A stretch of 64,000 nucleotides of DNA from Parietichytrium sp. I65-24A (Eukaryota > Sar > Bigyra > Thraustochytrida > Thraustochytriidae): the NCBI GenBank assembly GCA_012862575.1, contig BLSF01000062.1:62001-126000 (forward strand), written 5' to 3'. Each line of letters opens with the position of its first letter. The first letter of the stretch is position 1. Below are positions 37,001-45,035 of the stretch, one piece after another. Position numbers and translations under genes: made by a program. The notes under the pieces are model-generated. The model did no database searches. It was not told where the DNA came from and saw only the letters and a program-made list of their open reading frames with translations.

Positions 37001-39044
37001 CCGTTTGGTTTGACTGTGCTCGGCGCACGATGTGATTCATACTTGAGCCAAATGATTCACAAAGGACGAGGATGTACAACTTGAGTTCGTCCGGGGCTCG
37101 GTTCGTGTACTGCAGTTTGAAAGCCATGTCAGGAATCCACCCGAGACTTTTGTTCGAAAAATCCTCTCTCTTACTGTAATCTGAGTCCTCTGGCGCGAGC
37201 TGGCTCTGCAAAAGTTGCTCTGCAGCGTTTGCAGAGCGCCCGTCCTCGACGATCGAATCGAGAATATATCTGATTCTCGGGACCCAATACCGCTCGACGA
37301 GATTCACAAAGTAGCATCGGATTAAGCCATCCAAAACTGTTGTTGCTATGCCAATTTTCTTATCCGTAAGGCGGACAGATAGACTTTTGATGACATTTCC
37401 AGAGCCCTCAATGCCGACCATGCGATTCAGTCCATCGTGAACATTTAAAAAATCAATGACAACCTCCGCAGCAGCTTTACGGATATCGGGGTCCTTGTCC
37501 TCCATCGCAATCTCCATGAAACTAGGCTCCTCGTCAGACTTTGGAGCAGACTCGGATATGGTCTTTGCACTTCTTCTGAAAAAATTTGCAGAGATAAAGT
37601 GTTTTACCCACCAATTCTTGGTTGCGCTTGAGGATTCCACGACAAAGTTTGATTCAGACGTGTCGTCGTCGCCGCCGTCATTGATGTCGTCTTTTCTTGG
37701 TGTATCTACAACCACTTCCTCCGCAACGCTAACAAAATTCTTGGCTCCATTTTCCTTCGAGGAGAAGGTGCTGAACGCTTGGTTGTTGAGACCATAGCCA
37801 GCGAATTTGACCATGGCCAATCTGATATCTGCCTTTACGTCAGAAATCCGCCGAAGAAAAGCGAAAAGTAGCCGCTCATTCTCCTCCAAGAATGTTTCAC
37901 TCTGTACATCACAGAAGATGTGGCCGAGGAGATCAACCGCCTTTTTCCGCAGATCCACCTGCCCGACCTCAAGGTGGTTTGCAACAGTGGGGAGGACGTG
38001 GAGAAGCAGGTACGGGTCGATCTTAAACAGCTGAAACATGATCTCGTACAGGTGATCTTTAAGCTCCGTCAATTCGCTATCCTGCGCATTGAAAAGCACT
38101 TTGCCTTCTGCCGAGTTAAAACCTGCTTGGAATTGTTCCTCCTCTTCCTGTTCTTGGTCTTCCTCCGGGTCGTTGGCGGAATCGCTGTCGTCCTCGCTGT
38201 CGTGGCTCTCGTCTCCTTCTTCGTCTTGGTCGCTCTTTTCATCCTCGCTGTCACTCAAGCCTCCTTTGCTGCTTTCCTCTGTAGACTTTCGAGACTTTCT
38301 CTTCCTAGTTCCGGAGCGCGAGAGCCTCGCCGCAGCGTGACCGTCGGCAAGAAGCGATTTCAGAAGACTAGCGATCGGTTTCTCCAAATGCGTGACAGAG
38401 GATTTTATTGCCCGCTGAGCTAGAAAGAAGGCGTGCGGCGATTCTTTTCTGGCGTCTGGGAGGAGACGAGACAAAAGTGAATCCAGGATGCGCGGCGAAA
38501 ATTGCTCCATCTCTCCGTATAGTGCGTCGAAAATCTCGGTGGCGAGGGCCTCGACTTTGTCACTTCGCCCAGGTACCATCACATCAAACAATGCGTCCAC
38601 AATATTCACAATGAGATCCTCCGCGGTGGCGCTGTCGCCAGGTTCGTCGCGAAGATTGTTGAGCAAGCAAATTGACCTGCACTCTGCTAGGCGCCTGAGT
38701 ATGTAGAGACTCTTCTGGTAGCTCTGCGACTTCTCGCTCTGCTGCAAGCCTCGCATTCTGTCCGTCAAAAAATCAAACACCATCTTCACCTGATCGTTCG
38801 AATACGGCGGGTCTGGCGCATACACATGTAGAATGTCTGCAAAGCAGCACCCGGCCAGCAGCCTCACATTGTTGTCCCTGCTCTTCATCACCAATGGCTT
38901 GATCAACTCGCCCGCCATTGCGTCCACGTGGCTTCTGTCATCTCCTGCCTCCAGCTGCTCCATCTCGGACAGCTCTGTCGCGCATTCTTCCAATCGCTTT
39001 CGCAGAGCAGACGTCTCCCGCGGGAAACTGGCAAACTTGGCCAT
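34083..39044 (-). CDS. PDS5: Sister chromatid cohesion protein PDS5
   Basis: HEAT-repeat cohesin regulator that binds SCC1/RAD21 with WAPL and eco1/sororin-type factors and controls loading and release of cohesin. 1653 aa, single exon, start at ATG 39044 because the upstream extension runs from a GTG. The most diagnostic part is near residues 45-95: ELIKPLVMKSRDNNVRLLAG then CCFADILHVYAPDPPYSNDQ, the PDS5 signature. HEAT-like helices continue to about residue 1440, e.g. VDLLGHIFCDVQSETF and DIRLAMVKFAGYGL. Unusual features are a long acidic insert near 285-345 (Ser/Asp/Glu runs) and a Ser/Arg-rich loop near 790-850. The last 160 residues are basic with several SP/TP sites (TPKAGHSTPVRNSRKRT; SPARERKRP), like the phosphorylated, DNA-binding tail of other PDS5 proteins. 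Longer than human PDS5A/B (about 1340-1450 aa). Confidence 0.95.
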   Translation of the reverse strand: MAKFASFPRETSALRKRLEECATELSEMEQLEAGDDRSHVDAMAGELIKPLVMKSRDNNVRLLAGCCFADILHVYAPDPPYSNDQVKMVFDFLTDRMRGLQQSEKSQSYQKSLYILRRLAECRSICLLNNLRDEPGDSATAEDLIVNIVDALFDVMVPGRSDKVEALATEIFDALYGEMEQFSPRILDSLLSRLLPDARKESPHAFFLAQRAIKSSVTHLEKPIASLLKSLLADGHAAARLSRSGTRKRKSRKSTEESSKGGLSDSEDEKSDQDEEGDESHDSEDDSDSANDPEEDQEQEEEEQFQAGFNSAEGKVLFNAQDSELTELKDHLYEIMFQLFKIDPYLLLHVLPTVANHLEVGQVDLRKKAVDLLGHIFCDVQSETFLEENERLLFAFLRRISDVKADIRLAMVKFAGYGLNNQAFSTFSSKENGAKNFVSVAEEVVVDTPRKDDINDGGDDDTSESNFVVESSSATKNWWVKHFISANFFRRSAKTISESAPKSDEEPSFMEIAMEDKDPDIRKAAAEVVIDFLNVHDGLNRMVGIEGSGNVIKSLSVRLTDKKIGIATTVLDGLIRCYFVNLVERYWVPRIRYILDSIVEDGRSANAAEQLLQSQLAPEDSDYSKREDFSNKSLGWIPDMAFKLQYTNRAPDELKLYILVLCESFGSSMNHIVRRAQSNQTVSCNSLRAFVLKRIWERLSEAGRQAFLRTAVEQRQKLQNSLHTAAQQLRALQSVGPSALGFPGSQSRRGRSSSTKSPSSRRTRSSSSRLESDLSQPLSSLSGEDSSQDVDELQQRPVTAQEGSIRALLTQIASEFVPQSRIANADKSLGDLCSVRDRYVFRDLCTICDFSEDPEQVSAALDECTKRLGSKSDSSKILRILFARLCLSLISQSDMIALISVVIPHLVLTKKSTAVEKTCELLVHVAKLAPKLLEGPYDTLEACSIRTLKTANSIQESFASGANDQEQRRSRSSSASSISSVENEENDNTETASLSRAALAGLYRSAGILVRIIYSPARPEAKSLTLSRELRDLLLRSILDGNSFTCTKPCIRAWCQIVSLYTSEISQTDGSELLREVLKPLCERVSDIVDVRKLNEKHVCSVGTLSVVLKMCGAEVSKVNRGAENVAKCASRTFEIVKRPYRSNGGARAAETDLKTAGIRLVAFETIRLLSCSSSEAEDKGSIKTIRKNLLLLRKIVADGGDPWGGEKVRALKQQKMDSNSVDGEDREEQEKSPVRGASKAVTQRYNEIQWPPHAAREYAQLRMAAAVALVHIESSCPREAVKSLREGHKEEAELRQVQRWVELGRIALDPSSEIREEFTKHVYKHFIKKGRELFRYGTFFVLASSVTETGKGKSEACARNLNQLLGFLQRSVARRRKSMSIQPESVLSFAPEQMISTLVYLLAHHPVMNGDEDSRNETLLSVSAQRTLVKPIITYLDGLAQLSPTHSVNAGILYVLLESIRHHRDALDPENKSIHQLSEIATLIVKSRAKINPDSVEFNVSQSALPKMYIPAEDGELGSLSPLRTPKAGHSTPVRNSRKRTAAEAQAPKWANEKTMSSLPQGFELRVGAGSGQHHTAASNSTHASHGRGSSAKKQRTKRTSRSPARERKRPSVEQSPVLTPQRRQPSRRTKQKENNFSGYQEVDSDVDMNSE

Positions 39045-39220
39045 CTCCACCCTCCACTCTCCAATCTCCACCCTCCACTCTCCAATTCCTTGCTCTGCTT
39101 CAAGCTTCAACCTGTCAATCTCTTTCAAACTCTTTGGACAGGACAGATATAGCCGCGCGAGGACACTTGGACACCTCAACACCTAAGAGGGGTACGCGCG
39201 CAGACTCTCTTGCGTTCCTT

Positions 39221-39270
39221 TGTTTCTCTCTCTTTCTCTCTTTCTGTCTTTCTGTCTTTCTGTCTTTGTT
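39221..39270. repeat. (CTTT/CTGT)n pyrimidine microsatellite
   Basis: Pyrimidine tract in the PDS5 upstream region. Confidence 0.85.
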
Positions 39271-39374
39271 TGATTTTTGATGTTTTCAAAAAATGTTTGG
39301 GAGAGGGAATTTCTTCACTTTTCAAAATCCTTCGTTCGCGAATGTTCGCTGGAGAAAAAATGAAGGAATTGATT

Positions 39375-39407
<33 letters not shown>

Positions 39408-39450
39408 GACAGTGAATGCAATGATTGATTGATTGATTGATTGATTGAAT
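39375..39450. repeat. (GACAGAAT)n followed by (GATT)n
   Basis: About four 8-bp GACAGAAT units, a short spacer, then six GATT units. Confidence 0.85.
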
Positions 39451-40113
39451 GGAACTTTTCAATCTCATCATTGAAGAATCAATCTCAATCAATGAAATGA
39501 ATGAAGATTGGCAGAGAACAAGTAGAGGAGGAGTTGCTGCTTGAAGGCAACAATGAGAGGCGAAAGCGCATGTTCAACTTGAACTTGATGGGCATTGTGA
39601 ATGGAAATAAGTCATTGAAGTTCAATCAAGTCAAGGCAACGGTGTCATCTCTTCTCCGTCTTCTTCGCAGCGCACCGAGCTCTTTGAATGCAAACAATAC
39701 CTTGGGAGCTTCGCGTGCGCTCTTCTTCTTTAATTATATTTTGCGTCTGGGACTCGTTATTAAAATTTTAAAATTTTTAGGTCAGGTTAGATTGGTTGGG
39801 TTAGGTTGGCTATTCGGACCTACTTTCTCGATGAAATAAGCGATTTATGAATTATGTAAATACGACTCTATTAGTCGATGATGTAGCTGAGAAAACTCGG
39901 CAATTCTTGTTCGGGGAATCCACGAATTGAAGACAATGTAAAAGTACGTGTCACAGCGAGTCCAAGTCAAGAGAATGTTGAGCACAATGAGCGGACGTGC
40001 GTTAGGTTCGGTTACTTCAAGGCATGGAACTTCGCAAAAAGTTTGTAGATTGTCGTGACAAGAAGATGAGAACGAAATGGTGGTCACTCCCCAGGAAGAT
40101 ATAAGCATTTGAT

Positions 40114-41349
40114 TTAGAACTTGAACAGAGAGGTGAATAGGTGGTTGCCAGTGGCGGTCTCCTCGCGCAAAACGTTGACTGGGACGTTTCCAGGCATTCC
40201 GGTGTCGTTAATGTATTGATCAGCAATGGACATGGACTTGGACTTCTCCTGGCGGGTAGCCTTGCTTCCTAGCCAGATCCAAAGACCGAGGTTGGTGACG
40301 AGAAGGAAGACATCCTCAGGGTCGAGAAGGCGGTATGGGATCTCTGGGCCGTCGGCTTCCTCTGAGAACTCGAGCGCGCCAGACGCGTCCGAGATGCGAA
40401 AGAGCTTCATGGAACCCTTGTCGAGAATCTGCTCGACCATGGAATCCTTGAGCTCCTCTGGAATGTACGGCTCCTCTGCGGAATTCACATCATCCTCCGA
40501 TCCGCCGAGGGCTGCCCAGAACTCGTCGTCGATCTCGGCCTTGCGAGCCTTTCCGTTGCGGCTGCTCACAATGTTGGACGCAAGGAGACCAGACTTGTTG
40601 CGCTCAAAAAAGGTCGACTCGGCGCCGAGGTACCTGTACACTTTCAAGCCGGTATCCAGCACAAAGGCATCGCCGACGTTGAGGTTTCCAGCCTCGCACG
40701 GGATCTGAAACGCCTTGGTGGTCTTTCTCCATGTGCGAACCATGAAAAGGCGTGGCTCGTACTCCTCTGGCTTGACCGAACGGAAGCCGCTTGGAAAGCC
40801 ACCCTTCAAGTACACCACCTCCTTGAAGTAGGAGAGGAAGAGGGCACTCTCATGGAATTGGGTCTCGCGATGCTGAACTGGAAGGTCGTCCAACAGGTTG
40901 TCAAGCTCAACGGTCTTGTAAGCGGCAACACCTTTCTCGTCCTGGGAGCTCTCGGATCCGATCCAAAAGTGGATGTCGAATGCAAGCTGATCCTTTGGCT
41001 TGCCAGTGAGAGGATCGCGCGGGCGGTATGTGTTGAGCACAATGTACGAGTCTCCAGCGTAGAAGGAGCCATAATCTGACTTTGGCCAGCGCTTGACCCC
41101 AAAGAGCGGGGTGTCGCTCTTGGTCCTCCTGTTCTCCACGCGCCAGACCTCAAGGCCAACCTTGGAGCCCGCACCCTTCCATTCCTGCTCGGTTTCTGCG
41201 ACAAATTTACGCAGATCCCTGTCCTCCTGCGACCCAATTCCAGCGATATTCGAGTCCTCCAGGTCAGCCTGCTGTGGCTCCAAAGGCTCGGCGTCCATCT
41301 CTGCTCCTTTTCCTGCCGATCCAAAGAGACCTTGCAACCAAGCGCTCAT
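40114..41349 (-). CDS. Severin/gelsolin-family actin-severing protein
   Basis: 411 aa, ATG at 41349. Three gelsolin-type domains, the layout of severin, fragmin and CapG, which sever and cap actin filaments under calcium control. Domain 1 (about 60-175): LEVWRVENRR, YGSFYAGDSYIVLNTY, FDIHFWIGSESSQDEKGVAA, YKTVELDNLL. Then FHESALFLSYFKEVVYLKGG and FRSVKPEEYEPRLFMVRTWR link to domain 2 (about 190-265), with GDAFVLDTGLKVYRYLGAES. Domain 3 (about 305-405) has MKLFRISDASG, LDPEDVFLLVTNLGLWIWLG and ends HLFTSLFKF. The first 50 residues are an acidic extension. The conserved 'HFWIG' and 'W.G' core positions are intact. No headpiece domain, so not villin. Confidence 0.95.
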   Translation of the reverse strand: MSAWLQGLFGSAGKGAEMDAEPLEPQQADLEDSNIAGIGSQEDRDLRKFVAETEQEWKGAGSKVGLEVWRVENRRTKSDTPLFGVKRWPKSDYGSFYAGDSYIVLNTYRPRDPLTGKPKDQLAFDIHFWIGSESSQDEKGVAAYKTVELDNLLDDLPVQHRETQFHESALFLSYFKEVVYLKGGFPSGFRSVKPEEYEPRLFMVRTWRKTTKAFQIPCEAGNLNVGDAFVLDTGLKVYRYLGAESTFFERNKSGLLASNIVSSRNGKARKAEIDDEFWAALGGSEDDVNSAEEPYIPEELKDSMVEQILDKGSMKLFRISDASGALEFSEEADGPEIPYRLLDPEDVFLLVTNLGLWIWLGSKATRQEKSKSMSIADQYINDTGMPGNVPVNVLREETATGNHLFTSLFKF

Positions 41350-42873
41350 TTTGGTCTGTAGTTTAAAATCAAAACCCGCAACTTTTTGTGATCAACCACC
41401 AAACCACCGAACCACCGCGAAGATCCGAATCGCGCAGAGATGAAACTGCAACTACGATTGTGGTCTGGCTGACTGACTCGTTTCCATTCGTCCTTACACC
41501 TCTCTCTTCGTTCTACGTCAAGTTTACCACCCACCGCTAACCCGTTGTCCTGTCGCAGCGCTCCTATTAGCCGCACACTAGATGATGACAGTAGCAGTCC
41601 TCCTTTTGTGTCAGGAGTCAGGAGTTGGAAAATCTTGGTTCGGACACTGACGTGGACTCTTACCCACGCGCCAGCCACCACTTGTAGAGTTTGGCAATCA
41701 CTCAACCATCTCTGCCGACAACGACAATGATGGTGGGTGGGTCACAGACAGACAACTAACGCCACAGCATGCCACAGCGACTGATAGGAACAAGCGGTGG
41801 TTGTTGGTTGATGGTTTTCTCTGTTTTCTCTGCAACTCATGTTCGCACACCCCGGTGGACACCTACATTACGCGCGACGGTAGCAATGCGGTAGGCGGCG
41901 CAGGATAATGTCTCTGAGAGCGTCGTGTGGCGCTTGTGGAAAGGCATGCATGCAAAATCAGTCAGACTCAGAGCTCTTCGCGCTTTGGCTTTCGGTTGCG
42001 CGTTAATTTAAACAAAGCATTGCGGCTTCGGGCTCAGAAGCTGGAGCTGATGCCAAAGGCAAAGGTGAAGGTGAAGTCTTTCCCTCTGTCTGTCTGTCTG
42101 TTGCTGACGAGATGCGGCCGATGGGGGCATGGAATGAAACATTTTGATTGAACTAATGAAGATCCAAGGACTGGACTTGAATAAGCGTTCGCTAGCGCTG
42201 GACCGGGCACGAGAAGTGTGCGTGTACTTTCTTCACCACGGATTGCAGGAGACGCGTGTCAGACTCGGAATCGCCACCTTGCGATGCGATGGACAGTGAG
42301 CTGACGCAGACACGAGTCGTGCTTTTCGCAAACTGCAAGAACTGCCCCGCGTAAGCGCCATCCAGGACATTCTTTTAGGCTGCGAGACTTTTTGATTTCT
42401 TCTCTTCTTCTCTCGCCTTTTTGTTCTTTTCATCCCGTGCCTTCCGCGCTTTGCTTGCACGTGCCTTACGATGCCTTACGTGCCTTTTCTCATTAGTTTG
42501 CAACCATGCGAGAGAAAACGAGCTCACGTACAACACGAACGATTATTTGTTCTTTATCTGCTAAATAAGACGTTAGTGTTGTTTACTAGATTCCTATCCA
42601 GTATTGCGAAATGAAACTAAAACTAAAACCACACTAAAACTAAAAACTAATTGCATGGGCTCGCTTGGAGATAGCTTGAGTGTGCTCCTTGTGATGACCG
42701 AAGGAAAGCAAGACCCAATCAAGACGCCATCATAACGAGCAGGCGAGTTTTAGTTTGCGTTTTAGTTTTAGTTTCAATTTCAGTTTCAGTTTATTTTTTT
42801 AGTACATGCTTATGAGAAGGACTGACTTCGGACTCCATGTGGGAAAAGACGCGAGTTCTAAAATTTAAGTGAC
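41350..42873. other. Intergenic gap with foldback repeat
   Basis: Severin 5' flank, then AT-rich DNA with the inverted repeat at 42612-42776. Short frames here use non-ATG starts and show no domain. Confidence 0.5.
42612..42776. repeat. Inverted repeat (AAACTAAAAC arms)
   Basis: The left arm (42612-42645, TGAAACTAAAACTAAAACC then ACTAAAAC units) is the reverse complement of the right arm (42747-42776, TTTTAG/TTTAG units ending GTTTCA), apart from a short gap. The arms enclose about 100 bp, so the strand can fold into a long hairpin. No target-site duplication is obvious, so MITE origin is unproven. Confidence 0.6.
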
Positions 42874-43361
42874 ATGGTGTATTCCTGCTTCACATCGTTC
42901 GTCGTTGGGATGATGCTGAGCGTAAACCTGTTCACTGGGATTGGACATCAATACACGATCCCTTTCTTTGGGCCAAAGGCAATCCAGTCATGGGCTATGT
43001 TCCTCCTGTCATTTGCAGTAGTAGCTTTCGTATTGCATACTTTGCTCGCTCACGTGTGAAGAAATGCGACGCTAAGAACCCGGATGTGCCAAATGAGTAT
43101 CACGGCAAGTACTGCCTTTGAGACATGGACTGCTCCGACCGGATACATGCTCCCAAGCATGCGTGTATACGAAAACGGCTCGGGTTGCTGGAGCGCAACG
43201 TCCGCAAGGCAGTCATACCATTCTCCGTCATCGCAAGCGTCATCATGATGGTCATTGGATTCGCCGGGCAACAAGAGGTCTACATCACCTCTGCGGACAC
43301 GGTGTACCTCGTGTCCACTGGCATGGGCTCCGGGGCATTCTTCCTGGTGATGTTCTCATAG
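42874..43361 (+). pseudogene. Fragmented multi-pass membrane protein gene
   Basis: Three adjoining frames on the same strand read like one membrane protein that no longer shares a frame. 42874-43059 opens with ATG and encodes two hydrophobic spans (VVGMMLSVNLFTGIG and AMFLLSFAVVAFVLHTLL). A second frame directly after (about 43038-43120) reads RSRVKKCDAKNPDVPNEYHG. 43125-43361 encodes a basic linker and a further two spans (VRKAVIPFSVIASVIMMVIG; VYLVSTGMGSGAFFLVMF). Either frameshifts (real or sequencing errors, since the next region is badly assembled) or short introns that cannot be placed separate the parts. Family not recognised. Could be the end of a channel- or MARVEL-like four-helix protein. 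Confidence 0.4.
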
Positions 43362-43385
43362 GGGAGGACGGCTCACATGAGCAAA

Positions 43386-43669
43386 TGATTTTTTTCTTAA
43401 ATATTTCCTGAATTAGAGTAAACTCTTTTCTTTTAGTTTCGCAAAAAGCTTGCGAGTTCGGGCGGCAGAAACTCGAAATCAATCGAGTCACGAAACCCGA
43501 CGAGAATCGACTTGAGACCATTCTCCACCTCCTTACCCACCCGGCCAGAGATCTCCTTAGACCAGAAATCTCCAAGTCTCTTGGCGCGAAGTCGCTTCAT
43601 CTCCTTGTCGCGCTCAGCATGGTCACCAAAGTACACATCCTTGTCCCTCGAGCGATTGGACGGACAGCT
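43386..43669 (-). repeat. Partial second copy of the kinase-RING gene 3' end
   Basis: A 284-bp segment nearly repeated at 43671-43953 with about a dozen substitutions and one homopolymer difference; a single N (43670) separates them. Both copies keep the same open frame for the last 67 codons (ending PPELASFLRN) and most changes are silent or conservative. The likeliest explanation is two alleles or overlapping contig ends left unmerged at an assembly join. Confidence 0.85.
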
Positions 43670-43670
43670 N
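43670..43670. other. Single N between duplicated ends
   Basis: Undetermined base at the junction of a near-identical direct duplication; treated as a contig join rather than a true base ambiguity. Confidence 0.85.
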
Positions 43671-43716
43671 TGATTTTTTCTTAAATATTTCCTGAATTAG
43701 AGTAAACTCTTTTCTT

Positions 43717-44822
43717 TTAGTTTCGTAAAAAGCTTGCGAGTTCGGGCGGCAGAAACTCGAAATCAATCGAGTCACGAAACCCGACGAGAATAGACTTTAG
43801 ACCATTCTCCACTCCCTTTCTCGCCCGGCCAGAGATCTCCGTTGACCAGAAATCTCCAAGTCTCTTGGCACGAAGTCGCTTCATCTCCTTGTCGCGCTCA
43901 GCATGGTCACCAAAGTACACATCCTTGTCCCTCGAGCGATTGGACGGACAGCTCGCTACATGACTGTGCGCGGCTTGATTGTTTGGCCCACAGTTTGCAA
44001 GACACCATGCGCAAAAGTAGGTCTTGCAACCATTCCCAAGTTGATCGATGCACTGTACGGCAAAGCACGCGTCAAAGTCCACGAATGCCTTCGCACACGA
44101 TGGACACTGCAGCGTGAAAATCTCGTTGACGATTCGATTTCGGTAAAGGAGCAGTGCCTGGTCGTCAACGCTCTTTTGAAGCTCCGCTTGAAGCCTCTCT
44201 TGAAAACTCGTTGGAGACGAGCTTCTTGCCTGTCAGCAGCGACCTTGAGAAGGGTATTCCAGTCCGACTCGGACAGCAAAGAAGCAATCGAACTCGATGG
44301 CAGGGGCTCTTGGCACTCAGGCATGCAACACAGCAGAGTGCCGTCCATGGCAACTGATTCGGGATTGACACCGCCTCTCACAAGGTTTGTCAAGCATTCT
44401 TTACACAAGCAATGCCTGCCACTACCACATGCAATCGTTTTTTGCGCAAGACACTTATCCCAGCATGCCGAGCAGTCACGGATCTCGGCAGGCGTTTCGG
44501 TGAAGAAAGCATCTTGAAGAGCTTGGTATGCTGTGGGTCTGGCGTAAGGGTCTTCGCTCAACAGACTCGAAATTAAAGCTTCGCAACCACTGCTCTCTTC
44601 TGCAACCCCTTCTAACAGCAGTCGGAGGATTTTTCCACNGCGACCGATCGCTGATGCTCTTCATTACGAAAGTAATTGCCTCCAACACTATTTCATTACA
44701 AAAAGACATGAAGTCGTAATGCAATGTTGTTGCTCCCTCTGAATCCATTGACTCCAAGACTATTTCACCAAGAAGACATGGATTCGTCAGCCACCAAGTC
44801 CGAAAAAGTTCAGTAGGGTACT
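43717..44822 (-). CDS. Protein kinase C-lobe fused to RING/IBR-type zinc module (frame-disrupted)
   Basis: Read from 44822 downwards. An acceptor-like TTTTAG precedes kinase-type sequence: a subdomain IX-like DFMSFCNEIVLEAITF, then after an N (44639) GKILRLLLEGVAEESSGCEA and SLLSEDPYARPTAYQALQDA, typical of kinase subdomain XI. A RING-like cluster follows (CSACWDKCLAQ, CGSGRHCLCKEC, CCMPEC) and an IBR/zinc part (LQCPSC; FVDFDACFAVQCIDQLGNGC; YFCAWCLANCGPNNQ, then His-x-His and Cys), ending in a helical tail to 43717. Such kinase-RING/IBR fusions occur in protists and suggest a ubiquitin ligase. The frame changes twice, near 44190 and 44090, in ways that almost cancel, and the kinase N-lobe is missing. 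Whether these are sequencing errors, small introns or gene decay cannot be told here. Confidence 0.6.
44639..44639. other. Single N inside the kinase region
   Basis: One undetermined base within coding-like sequence. Unlike the other two Ns it is not flanked by a duplication. Confidence 0.8.
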
Positions 44823-44942
44823 AAAAGTTTCACCAAACCAGTGTCAAAGCCACGTAAAGTGACGCGAACTCCAACGATGTCGGCAAGTAGTGCGCTTTCA
44901 TGGAACGAGTGTCAAAGTCTCGCTGGAGAATGACTTACATCA

Positions 44943-45035
44943 AGGTTAGGAGCGTTTTGTTTGCCTTGAGCTCGGCGGCGATCTTTTTCGCCCCACCTGG
45001 CCCTGCTTTGCAACCGTGGTTGAACCTGCTCGAAA
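44943..45035 (-). pseudogene. Leucine-rich repeat (ribonuclease-inhibitor type) fragment or exon
   Basis: Minus-strand frame reading CKAGPGGAKKIAAELKANKT followed by LLTL, the consensus of an LRR_RI repeat (EGAKxIAxALKxNKTLxxL). It is bounded by an acceptor-like CTTTTCGAGCAG and a donor-like GTAAGT, so it could be one exon of a gene upstream of the kinase part. The phase does not fit the kinase exon directly, so it may be a remnant. No further repeats found upstream. Confidence 0.35.

Larger units (their letters stand above)
39045..40113. other. Intergenic gap PDS5 / severin with several microsatellites
   Basis: 5' flank of PDS5 (tandem CACCCTCCACTCTCCAAT-like doublet at 39048-39085) and 3' flank of severin. 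Contains CTTT/CTGT runs (39221-39270), GACAGAAT repeats (39375-39410) and (GATT)n (39421-39450). A 112-codon plus-strand frame at 39501 has no recognisable domain. Confidence 0.5.

Noticed and set aside
39501-39839. 112-codon plus-strand frame with hydrophobic end
   Set aside because: Repeat-rich surroundings, no domain, composition driven by T-rich tail.
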